In this document: one piece after another, positions 50,801-58,194 of the stretch | How positions within the stretch are numbered: the first letter of the stretch is position 1 | Layout of the letters: every line of letters begins with the position of its first letter | Source: Dehalococcoidia bacterium | GTDB taxonomy: Bacteria > Chloroflexota > Dehalococcoidia > E44-bin15 | NCBI GenBank assembly: GCA_041649635.1 | Contig: JBAZMV010000001.1 | Coordinates: 434,001-498,000 of the forward strand | Direction of reading: 5' to 3' | Length of the DNA: 64,000 nucleotides | Translations under genes and position numbers: made by a program | Notes under the pieces: model-generated | The model's input: the letters and a program-made list of their open reading frames with translations, nothing else | What the model was told of the DNA's origin: nothing | The model's database searches: none

Positions 50801-51226
50801 ATGACAAAACAGCAAAAACGCTCATTAAAAGACTTCGAAAACTTCACAAACTGCTGGGGCTGCGGCGTGGACAATCCCATCGGCCTCAGGCTCAAATTCA
50901 AACGTGACGGCGACGTTGCCAGGGCCGAGTTCACGCCCGGCGAGGACCACCAGGGCTGGCCCGGCTACATCCACGGCGGCATCATCAGCGGCCTGCTCGA
51001 CGAGGCCGTGGCCTATCCCGCCTACTACAGCGGCTACTACTGCGTCACGGCCAAGATGGAGACCCGCTTCAAGAAATCCGCCGCCCCCAGCCAGCGCCTT
51101 ATGATTACCGCCCGTACCACCGGGGTGCGGGATAAGACGCTTGAAGCCGAAGCCGAGATAAAGCTTGACGACGGAACGCTCATAGCGCATGCTAAAGCGA
51201 CGATGTTCATAATGGAGAAAGCATAG
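50801..51226 (+). CDS. PaaI-type hotdog thioesterase, copy 3
   Basis: This 141-aa paralogue has FTNCWGCGVDNPIGLRLKFKRD, the catalytic-helix region IHGGIISGLLDEAVAYPAYY, TAKMETRFKKSAAPS and LDDGTLIAHAKATM. It is more divergent than the first two copies. ndk follows after 11 nt, so both may share a transcript. The substrate is unknown. Confidence 0.87.
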   Translation: MTKQQKRSLKDFENFTNCWGCGVDNPIGLRLKFKRDGDVARAEFTPGEDHQGWPGYIHGGIISGLLDEAVAYPAYYSGYYCVTAKMETRFKKSAAPSQRLMITARTTGVRDKTLEAEAEIKLDDGTLIAHAKATMFIMEKA

Positions 51227-51237
51227 AGAGGAACAAG

Positions 51238-51672
51238 ATGATTCAACGCACTTTGATATTATGTAAACCTGATGCCATCGAGCGCAGGCTCGGGGGAGAG
51301 ATACTCGCCCGACTGGAAAAGGCCGGGCTCAAGATCGTGGCCATGAAGATGCTGTGGATGGACGAAGCGCTGGCAAAGCGACATTATGCCGTCCATGCGG
51401 ATAAGCCCTTCTTTAACGACCTGCTTAAATTCATAACATCCGACCCGATAATCGCCGCCGTCTTCGAGGGCGAGAACGCCATAGAGGTGGCGCGCAACAC
51501 TATGGGCAAGACCGATCCGGCCAAGGCCGACAAAGGAACGATCAGAGCCGACCTGGGAGAGAGCATCGAGCGCAACATGGTCCACGGCTCCGATTCGCCG
51601 GAGAATGCCGAGATAGAGATAAAGAACTTCTTCAAGCCCGAGGAGATTCTAAAATATACTACTCGATCCTGA
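51238..51672 (+). CDS. ndk: Nucleoside diphosphate kinase
   Basis: The 144-aa enzyme transfers phosphate among nucleoside di- and triphosphates. It has TLILCKPDAIERRLGGEI, the Kpn-loop region FFNDLLKFITSDPI, the nucleotide site RNTMGKTDPAKADKGTIRADLG and the phospho-His motif NMVHGSDS. The 3' end overlaps rsfS tail-to-tail by 14 nt. Confidence 0.95.
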   Translation: MIQRTLILCKPDAIERRLGGEILARLEKAGLKIVAMKMLWMDEALAKRHYAVHADKPFFNDLLKFITSDPIIAAVFEGENAIEVARNTMGKTDPAKADKGTIRADLGESIERNMVHGSDSPENAEIEIKNFFKPEEILKYTTRS

Positions 51673-52003
51673 CCAGGGATTTGGCCTTGGACCAGAGCTT
51701 GTCCAGCTTGTAGTATTTCCGCTCATCGGCGCCGAAGATGTGGACGATAACGTCGCCGTAGTCCATGAGCAGCCAGCCGGATTCGACATCGCCTTCTTTA
51801 TGCTTCAGTTTGGGCCCTTTTTTATGAAACGTTTTGTCGATCTCCTCGGCTATGGCCGACGTCTGGCGCTGGGAGGCCCCGCTGCATATCACAAAGTAAT
51901 CGGCGAACGAGCACAACTCCCGCACATCCAGCAGAACGATATCCTCCGCCTGCTTGTCCGAGGCCACCTCAACTATCTTGCGTGCTGTCTTTTCGCCGTT
52001 CAG
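51659..52003 (-). CDS. rsfS: Ribosomal silencing factor RsfS with apparent CTG start
   Basis: The 114-aa protein binds uL14 and blocks subunit joining in starvation. It has KQAEDIVLLDVRELCSFADYFVICSGASQRQTSAIAEEID and ESGWLLMDYGDVIVHIFGADERKYYKLDKLW. The family needs a first helix (here NGEKTARKIVEVA) that lies before the first ordinary start, GTG 51967. The only suitable codon is CTG 52003, 7 nt after a perfect AAGGAG, with a stop just upstream. So translation probably begins with CTG. Confidence 0.88.
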   Translation of the reverse strand: MNGEKTARKIVEVASDKQAEDIVLLDVRELCSFADYFVICSGASQRQTSAIAEEIDKTFHKKGPKLKHKEGDVESGWLLMDYGDVIVHIFGADERKYYKLDKLWSKAKSLVRIE

Positions 52004-52263
52004 TTATAGACTCCTTATAAATCGATACTCCAATTATAGCATGTCCTCAACGACCGTCATTGCGAGCGAAGCGAAGCAATCTCCTATTGCGCCGTGTCAC
52101 AAAACGACGAGATTGCCACGTCGTCCTTCTGCACACCTCAACCAGAAGAAGGGCTCCTCGCAATGACAATAAAAGTTACTACACAAACAACGACAGTTGC
52201 TTCCCTTATCCGGTTTTGTTAGACTTCCCCAAAGCCCATATTTTCGCGCCGACGGCCGAAAAG
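52004..52263. repeat. Gap with short repeats upstream of rnhB
   Basis: This includes GTCATTGCGAGCGAAGCGAAGCAATCTC-like and GAGATTGCCACGTCG...CTCGCAATGAC modules, then AT-rich unique sequence with possible promoter boxes (TTGCTT...GTTAGACT). The ORF entering rnhB from here is repeat read-through. Confidence 0.6.
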
Positions 52264-52920
52264 ATGAAAACGAAACCTAGCGGCTCAAACCATCGCCCCA
52301 GCTTCGCCGAAGAGCAGGCGCTGGTAAAGTGCGGATGTCGCCTCATCGCCGGCATCGACGAGGTGGGGCGCGGCCCGCTGGCGGGGCCGGTCATGGCCGC
52401 CGCCGTCATACTGCCCCTCGGCCTGGATACCGAATGGCTGCACCTGATCAACGACAGCAAGCAGCTCACGGCAGAGACCCGCGAGCAACTCTTACCTCTG
52501 ATTCTCGAATCCGCTATAGCCGTCGGCATCGGAGAGATGTCATCGGAGGCCATCGACGAATACGGCATTGTCAGAGCTACTAAGATGGCTATGAAAAAGG
52601 CGATCGCAAATCTCGATACCAAGCCCGACGCTCTGCTCATCGACTTCGTGCGGCTCACCGAAGTCAACCTGCCCCAGCGCTGCATCCCCAAGGGCGACTG
52701 CATATCGTTGTCGATAGCGTGCGCCTCCATAATCGCCAAGGTCACGCGCGACCGCCTTATGGTCGAGTTCGACAAAACCTATCCCGGCTACGGCTTCGCC
52801 GAGCACAAAGGCTACGCGACCAAGGAACATCTGGAGAGCATCGGTCGGCTGGGCGCCTGCCCCATTCACAGGATGTGTTTCTCGCCGTTCAGGCCGGAGA
52901 TGGATTTAGGAAAGATTTGA
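52264..52920 (+). CDS. rnhB: Ribonuclease HII
   Basis: The 218-aa protein cleaves RNA in RNA-DNA hybrids and removes misincorporated ribonucleotides. The catalytic motifs are IAGIDEVGRGPLAGPV, LLIDFVR, SLSIACASIIAKVTRDRLM and HKGYATKEHLESI. The C-terminal Y/HxxH region (GACPIHRMCFSPF) is also present. ATG 52264 is the first start downstream of the repeats; no strong ribosome site is seen. Length is typical. Confidence 0.93.
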   Translation: MKTKPSGSNHRPSFAEEQALVKCGCRLIAGIDEVGRGPLAGPVMAAAVILPLGLDTEWLHLINDSKQLTAETREQLLPLILESAIAVGIGEMSSEAIDEYGIVRATKMAMKKAIANLDTKPDALLIDFVRLTEVNLPQRCIPKGDCISLSIACASIIAKVTRDRLMVEFDKTYPGYGFAEHKGYATKEHLESIGRLGACPIHRMCFSPFRPEMDLGKI

Positions 52921-53245
52921 TCGACGATTGTTTTCGATGTAGGGGCGCAGTCTTCGCGCCCTTTGTTTTGGGCATCTTTCCATATACCAGAATATCATGG
53001 AAGGACCTGCCCCAACACGATCGTTTCCAAATGTAGGGGCACAGCATGCTGTGCCCCTACGGAATACATCATCGACCGACGACGTAGGAGCGAATAGCCA
53101 TTCGTCCTCCATGGATTCCGGTTTTCACCGGAATGACGGTTACAGAGAGAGGTGCCCCGATAAATCGGGGCCGGGGTTTTAGGGGTGTCCCCTATCTTTA
53201 TTAAAAATCCCCCAAGATTGGGGGACATAGGGGGTGGTGACTACC
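52921..53245. repeat. Palindromic repeat block, includes a perfect 28-bp palindrome
   Basis: It has a GTAGGGGCGCAG...CGCGCCC element and CTTTCCATATACC...CATGGAAGG. A perfect palindrome with arms GTAGGGGC and core ACAGCATGCTGT occupies 53033-53060. CGAATAGCCATTCG, CCGGTTTTCACCGG, CCCCGATAAATCGGGG, GGGGTGTCCCC and CCCCCAAGATTGGGGG follow. Confidence 0.78.
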
Positions 53246-53977
53246 TTACTTGGAGATCCTCTCGATGAATTTCTTGATCTCAGCGAAATACCCCTCGCCG
53301 CCCACGATGTAGTTATCGTTATGCATCGCCCCCGCGATGGCGCAGAACTTCTTTGGCTCGTTGGCTGCTTTAAACAGAGTATAACCCGATTCGAAGGGCA
53401 CGACATCGTCATGATCGCCGTGCAGCATCAGCAACGGAGCTTTTACACGCTTTATCTTAGAATACGAATCATACTTCACTGAAAAAGCCTTCGGCGGCAT
53501 CTCAAAAATATCGACGAGCGAAGTGAACGTGGCCTCCAGAATGAGACCCATAATCCTGTTCCTGCAGGCCAGATCGACGGCGATGGCCCCACCCAGCGAC
53601 TGTCCAAAGATGATAATCCTATCCTCCTCGACATCCGGGCGCGAGCGCAGGTAGTCCAGGGCCCCATGCGCATCGCGATATGTCCCGTCCTCGGTGGGCC
53701 GCCCCTGGCTCCTGCCGTAGCCGCGGTAGTCGAAGATGAATATATTGACATCGAGCCTGTCGTGAAGCAGCTTCAATTGGTCCAGACGGTCGCCTATGTT
53801 GCCGGCGTTTCCGTGGCACCACAGCAATGTCTCGCGGCGGCTGCCGGGCACGAACCATCCGTGAAGTGTTAAAGCATCGGCCATTCTAAATGTAATATCC
53901 TCGAACTCCAGGCCCAGGTCGCCGGGCTGGCCCAGGAGTTCTTTCTCGGGATAGAAAATAGTGTCTTCCACCTGCAT
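53246..53977 (-). CDS. Alpha/beta hydrolase (BEM46/FrsA-like)
   Basis: The 243-aa protein shows the oxyanion region LLWCHGNAGNIGDR, FDYRGYGRSQG, the nucleophile elbow FGQSLGG and the acid in LHGDHDDVVP. The catalytic His is in GAMHNDNY near the end. There is no signal peptide, so it is a cytoplasmic serine hydrolase of unknown substrate. ATG 53977 has GAGG 7 nt upstream; TTG 53980 also fits. It lies 4 nt after the DUF89 gene and is likely co-transcribed with it. Confidence 0.88.
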   Translation of the reverse strand: MQVEDTIFYPEKELLGQPGDLGLEFEDITFRMADALTLHGWFVPGSRRETLLWCHGNAGNIGDRLDQLKLLHDRLDVNIFIFDYRGYGRSQGRPTEDGTYRDAHGALDYLRSRPDVEEDRIIIFGQSLGGAIAVDLACRNRIMGLILEATFTSLVDIFEMPPKAFSVKYDSYSKIKRVKAPLLMLHGDHDDVVPFESGYTLFKAANEPKKFCAIAGAMHNDNYIVGGEGYFAEIKKFIERISK

Positions 53978-53981
53978 CAAA

Positions 53982-54821
53982 TCACCTCATTATCGCTACA
54001 AAGCTGTTTAACGGTACGCCCATGGAATCGGCAACAGGTTTGCACTTGGCCATGGAGCAGTGAAACACCTTGCCGGTCGGTGGCAACTCGGTAAGCCCCT
54101 CCCAGTGCCCCATCCCCTTGGCTATCACCAGGTCAGCGGCGGCGAACTCGCTCCTGAATTCTTGCGACGCCGCCTCGAACAAGACACCGGGAGCGTCGAG
54201 TCCCGTGGTTATTACGCGGCCAAGCCGCCCATCGAGGCCGGCGCGGCGCAGATCATCGATGGTGGCGTCGTTCTGGACAGGCGATCCCTTGACAACATAT
54301 GTGACAGACACGAACTGCCTGAGCCATTTCACCAGCGGCAGGTCGAAAAATACTTCACCCGTGTTATCGGCGAGGAACATTAATGTTCTGGCCCCCTTCA
54401 GCCTTCGCTCGAAATCGGACGAATCATCAACTGCGAATGTTATCGGCGACTCGATGTCCTTCTTCACCTGCTCAAGGTCGCGGAAGAAATCTATGGCGTT
54501 GCCCGCCAGCGCCAGCGACAGATAAGACTTGAAATCGTTCGATGACGGAGCCCCAACCTGAGCGACAAGTGTACGGGAAAGCTCCATCTCCCGCTCCTTC
54601 ATAGGAAGATATGGATCAGGATTTCCGGTGATATCCCGGACGACGCGGTGAATCCTGGTGGCGACATCTATGGTCAGACAGTCAATGGAGAAGTGCTTGT
54701 CGAGCACTACCGTACCCGCCTCGATAGCCTCAGACCGTAAGGCGTGATCAGTCGTTGCATAACTCGCCGCTTGACTCAGCAGCCGCGCCAGGCAGTCATA
54801 ACATTCCGCTACAGCTTTCAC
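53982..54821 (-). CDS. DUF89 (ARMT1-like) family metal-dependent phosphatase
   Basis: The 279-aa protein matches DUF89: the N-terminal ECYDCLARLL Cys pair typical of the prokaryotic subfamily, TGNPDPYLPMKERE, LALAGNAIDF, MFLADNTGEVFFDLPLVKWL (the Asp/Asn metal site) and VVKGSPVQNDAT. It ends with IAKGMGHWEGL and VFHCSMAKCKPVA. Members are proposed damage-control phosphatases for phosphometabolites. The start is GTG 54821, 6 nt after a perfect TATAAT, so the mRNA appears leaderless; a longer frame to 54860 would cover the promoter. Confidence 0.9.
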   Translation of the reverse strand: MKAVAECYDCLARLLSQAASYATTDHALRSEAIEAGTVVLDKHFSIDCLTIDVATRIHRVVRDITGNPDPYLPMKEREMELSRTLVAQVGAPSSNDFKSYLSLALAGNAIDFFRDLEQVKKDIESPITFAVDDSSDFERRLKGARTLMFLADNTGEVFFDLPLVKWLRQFVSVTYVVKGSPVQNDATIDDLRRAGLDGRLGRVITTGLDAPGVLFEAASQEFRSEFAAADLVIAKGMGHWEGLTELPPTGKVFHCSMAKCKPVADSMGVPLNSFVAIMR

Positions 54822-54827
54822 TTTTTT

Positions 54828-54833
54828 ATTATA
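54828..54833 (-). promoter_or_regulatory. -10 box of the DUF89 operon, leaderless
   Basis: TATAAT on the complement, 6 nt ahead of GTG 54821, leaves no room for a leader. Confidence 0.55.
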
Positions 54834-54860
54834 CGATAATATTGCCTGCGAGCAACACAA

Positions 54861-55253
<393 letters not shown>

Positions 55254-55625
55254 ATGAATCGCAGAGAAACAGGCGCCATCGCGGAGAACATCGCCACAGA
55301 CTATCTGTTAAAACGCGGCTACAAGATACGCGAGCGCAACTACCGCACCAGGGCCGGCGAGATAGACATCATCGCATGGAAGGACGGTGCGCTCGTCTTT
55401 ATAGAGGTGCGCGCCAAGACGGGCAAGTCGTTCGGCAGTGCTGAAGAGTCGATAACAGAGAGAAAGAAGAAGCGCCTCGTCGCACTGGCCGAGGCCTACC
55501 TGAGCGACACCGGCGAGCAGCCGGAGGCTTGCCGCATCGACTTAATAGCTATAGACCTGAACGCGAAAGGCGAGCTGCTGAGATTGAATCTTATCGAGAA
55601 CGCCACGGGTTGGGCGACGACTTAA
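55254..55625 (+). CDS. yraN: UPF0102 endonuclease-fold protein YraN
   Basis: The 123-aa restriction-endonuclease-like fold protein shows the family order RRETGAIAENIATDYLLKRGY, RNYRTRAGEIDIIAWKDGALVFIEVRAK (the E-D-ExK nuclease-like core) and FGSAEESITERKKKRL. CRIDLIAID completes it. The role is unproven; it is often next to rnhB or ribosomal genes. Length is typical (115-130). Confidence 0.93.
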   Translation: MNRRETGAIAENIATDYLLKRGYKIRERNYRTRAGEIDIIAWKDGALVFIEVRAKTGKSFGSAEESITERKKKRLVALAEAYLSDTGEQPEACRIDLIAIDLNAKGELLRLNLIENATGWATT

Positions 55626-55687
55626 AGGTATTAACTGCCTTCACACTTAACCATAACCCTATTACTATTTACCATATTGAGTCGATG

Positions 55688-55696
55688 TGCTAAAAT
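55688..55696 (+). promoter_or_regulatory. Extended -10 promoter of the fmdB-thiE-translin-hppA operon
   Basis: TGCTAAAAT is a TGn-extended -10 about 25 nt before the ATG at 55721. Confidence 0.5.
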
Positions 55697-55720
55697 TAAC
55701 CCTCGGGAATTGAGTGTGTT

Positions 55721-56152
55721 ATGCCCGTTTACGAATATTTATGTAAAGATTGCAACCGCCGCGTCAGCATACTTTTGCGGAAGTTAGATACTAAACCCAA
55801 GTGCCCTATCTGCAAAGGAGAGAGGCTTGAACGCCGTTTCTCGCGTTTCGCCGTTCGCGGAACCTACAAGGACATCTACGAAGACATCCTCGGCGACAAC
55901 CAGCTTACCAGCGGCATGCTGAACAATGATCCCCGCGCCATGGCCGATTGGAACAAGCGCATGATGCGCGGCATGGAAACCGGCCACGAGCCCACCGAGT
56001 ACGACGAGCATCTTGAACGCATGGAAAAGGGCGAATGGCCCATGATACCCGGCGTAACCGCCCCCCGAACTCCTCCTCCCGATAAGTTGGAAGCAATGAA
56101 GGAAAAAGCCGAGAGGAAGAAGAAGGACAAGAAAGTCAAAGAGGACGATTAG
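55721..56152 (+). CDS. FmdB-type zinc-ribbon protein, copy 1
   Basis: The 143-aa protein opens with the FmdB/CxxC zinc ribbon MPVYEYLCKDCNRRVSILLRKLDTKPKCPICKGERLERRFSRF (four Cys ligands). A charged linker rich in Met/Glu and a Lys-rich tail KEKAERKKKDKKVKEDD follow. FmdB-like proteins are putative regulators of unknown target. The gene is first in a tight operon; the next gene begins 5 nt later. Confidence 0.87.
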   Translation: MPVYEYLCKDCNRRVSILLRKLDTKPKCPICKGERLERRFSRFAVRGTYKDIYEDILGDNQLTSGMLNNDPRAMADWNKRMMRGMETGHEPTEYDEHLERMEKGEWPMIPGVTAPRTPPPDKLEAMKEKAERKKKDKKVKEDD

Positions 56153-56157
56153 GGAAT

Positions 56158-56520
56158 ATGCCCATCTACGAGTTCAAATGCGGAGGATGCGGTAGAAAGG
56201 TAAGCGTCTTCCTTAGAGATACCTCAAGGCAGGCCGTCTGTCCGGAATGCGGTGGAAGCGACCTGAAGCGCCTCGTTTCCCGAATCGCCTATCACAATAA
56301 AGCCGGCGTATGGACCGAGGAAATGGGCCCGCCGCCTGCGATAGGTGACGAGAAATATTACAGCGACCCGCGCAACATCGGGAGATACACGGAACATCGT
56401 CTCAAGCAGCTCGGCATAGACATGCACAGCCCGGAATACAGCAAGACCTTCTCCGAGGTCAACGATATGATTGAGAAAGCGCGTGACGGTGAGATGCCGG
56501 ACAAGATCAAGGATATATAA
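56158..56520 (+). CDS. FmdB-type zinc-ribbon protein, copy 2
   Basis: The 120-aa paralogue has the same N-terminal ribbon MPIYEFKCGGCGRKVSVFLRDTSRQAVCPECGGSDLKRLVSRI. A different C-terminal part follows (YYSDPRNIGRYTEHRLKQLGI...VNDMIEKARDGEMPDKIKDI). It sits 5 nt after copy 1 and 3 nt before the ThiE fusion. Two adjacent, diverged copies suggest distinct partners. Confidence 0.87.
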   Translation: MPIYEFKCGGCGRKVSVFLRDTSRQAVCPECGGSDLKRLVSRIAYHNKAGVWTEEMGPPPAIGDEKYYSDPRNIGRYTEHRLKQLGIDMHSPEYSKTFSEVNDMIEKARDGEMPDKIKDI

Positions 56521-56523
56521 TTA

Positions 56524-57543
56524 ATGCTTCGTCTAATCGATGCTAATCTTAATCGTCTCAGCGAAGGGATGCGCCTTCTCGAGGACGTGGCTCGATTCAT
56601 ATTAAACGACGCGGCCTTAAGCTCACGGCTGAAGGCCCTGCGCCATGATCTTCTTTCCGATGCGAAATCCTTCCAGACTACCCTTCTAACAGCGCGCGAC
56701 TCCGAAAGAGACGTCACCGCTTTTTCCAAGGAAAGCATGTCCCGGAGTGATGTGAACGATGTTGTTACCGCCAACGCCAGGAGGGTCACCGAATCGCTAA
56801 GGGTGCTGGAGGAGTTCGCCAAACTGCCGGATGTCGACCTTGATCCAATGAAATTCAAGCGGGCTCGCTTTGCAATTTACGATATCGAGAGAGAACTCGA
56901 AGGCAAGGTATCACGCCGCGGCAGGCGTATAGCGGGCCTATACGTGATAATCGACAGGGAGTTATTGAGTGGGAAAGACGAGGTCGACGCCTGCAGACAG
57001 GCCATCCGCGGCGGCGCAAATATCATTCAGCTTCGAGATAAACTTGGTAATAAATCCCGGATACTCAACTCCGCAAGGAAGCTCAAAGATGCCTGCGTGC
57101 CTTCAGGTGTTCCCTTTATCGTGAACGACGACTTGGGCATAGCGCTGGCGTCAGAAGCCGACGGGCTTCACGTCGGGCAGGAGGATATCCCTGTCTCAGA
57201 CGCACGCCGCCTGCTCGCGATCGATAAGCTGCTGGGATGCTCAACTACGACGGTGGACGAGGCGCGCAAGGCCGAGGCCGACGGCGCCGACTATGTTGCC
57301 GTCGGTTCCATATATCCGACGCAATCCAAATCGGATATCAATGTTGTCGGACTGGACAGGCTGCGGGAGATTAGAGATTCGGTGTCGCTGCCGATCGTCG
57401 CCATCGGCGGCATCAATGCGGACAACGCCCGCGCCGTCGTCGACGCCGGGGCTGATGCGGTGGCCGTGATCAGCGCCGTCCTGGCAAGCGACGATATAGA
57501 ACGGGCCGCTCATAAGATCGCGGAAAGGCTGGAGGCAAGATAG
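56524..57543 (+). CDS. thiE: ThiD2-ThiE fusion: thiamine-phosphate synthase
   Basis: The 339-aa protein has two parts. Residues 1-125 are a ThiD2-type domain (DANLNRLSEGMRLLEDVARF, LRHDL, RRVTESLRVLEEFAKL), which is thought to phosphorylate hydroxymethylpyrimidine phosphate. Residues 130-339 are the ThiE TIM barrel (GLYVIIDRELLSG, ANIIQLRDKLGNKS, FIVNDDLGIALASEADGLHVGQED, VAVGSIYPTQSK and GGINADNARAVVDAGADAVAVISA). ThiE couples the pyrimidine and thiazole halves to thiamine phosphate. With thiL at 47139 this covers the end of the pathway. Confidence 0.93.
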   Translation: MLRLIDANLNRLSEGMRLLEDVARFILNDAALSSRLKALRHDLLSDAKSFQTTLLTARDSERDVTAFSKESMSRSDVNDVVTANARRVTESLRVLEEFAKLPDVDLDPMKFKRARFAIYDIERELEGKVSRRGRRIAGLYVIIDRELLSGKDEVDACRQAIRGGANIIQLRDKLGNKSRILNSARKLKDACVPSGVPFIVNDDLGIALASEADGLHVGQEDIPVSDARRLLAIDKLLGCSTTTVDEARKAEADGADYVAVGSIYPTQSKSDINVVGLDRLREIRDSVSLPIVAIGGINADNARAVVDAGADAVAVISAVLASDDIERAAHKIAERLEAR

Positions 57544-58185
57544 ATGGGAAAGTTAGCGGCCCACCTTGAAGCAATATCTGAAAAGGCGCGGGCGGCTTTT
57601 TCATCGAAAGATATAGCCCGGGAACAGGCGTTGCGGTCATCGCGTGAGGCCATCCGCTTCTGCTCCGAAGGCATCCGCGCCGTGCACCGCGGCGAATACG
57701 ACGACGCGAGAAAGAAACTGGACTCCGCCCGCGATCTGATACGGGAGCTCGAAGAAGTCCTCAAAGAGCACCAGGACCTGCTTCACAGCGGCTTCGTCTA
57801 CAGCGCCCAGAAGGAATACGCGGAGGGCTGCTCTACTTTATCTATAATCGTAGAAGGAACGATTCCCGGTCCCGATGATATCAAGGTAGGATATGCCGCC
57901 TACCTTAATGGAATAGCGGAGGCGGTGGGAGAGTTGAGACGGCATACGCTGGACACGATGCGCAAAGGCGATATCGCACGATGTGAGGAGCTACTCGAGG
58001 CGATGGACGATATCTACGGGGTGCTGGTCACCATGGATTTCCCCGATGCCATGACCGGCGGTTTGAGAAGAACTACCGACTCGACGCGTGGCATACTGGA
58101 GAAGACCAGAGGTGACCTGACCGTAGCCTTACAGCAACAAAAGCTGGAGGGAAAGCTGTCCAACCTCGAAAATAAAATAAAATAG
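57544..58185 (+). CDS. Translin family protein
   Basis: The 213-aa all-helical protein matches translin: EQALRSSREAIRFCSEGIRAVHRGEYDDARKKLDSARDLI in helices 2-3, GFVYSAQKEYAEGCS and VGYAAYLNGIAEAVGELRRHTLDTMRKGD. In eukaryotes translin binds RNA/DNA and, with TRAX, cleaves passenger RNA strands; archaeal forms can have nuclease activity. In bacteria it is rare. It starts directly after the thiE stop and ends 9 nt before hppA, so it is in the operon. Confidence 0.85.
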   Translation: MGKLAAHLEAISEKARAAFSSKDIAREQALRSSREAIRFCSEGIRAVHRGEYDDARKKLDSARDLIRELEEVLKEHQDLLHSGFVYSAQKEYAEGCSTLSIIVEGTIPGPDDIKVGYAAYLNGIAEAVGELRRHTLDTMRKGDIARCEELLEAMDDIYGVLVTMDFPDAMTGGLRRTTDSTRGILEKTRGDLTVALQQQKLEGKLSNLENKIK

Positions 58186-58194
58186 GAGGTGTAT

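Noticed and set aside
52060..52263. N-terminal extension of RNase HII
   Set aside because: It translates the CATTGCGAG repeat; RNase HII begins naturally near ATG 52264.
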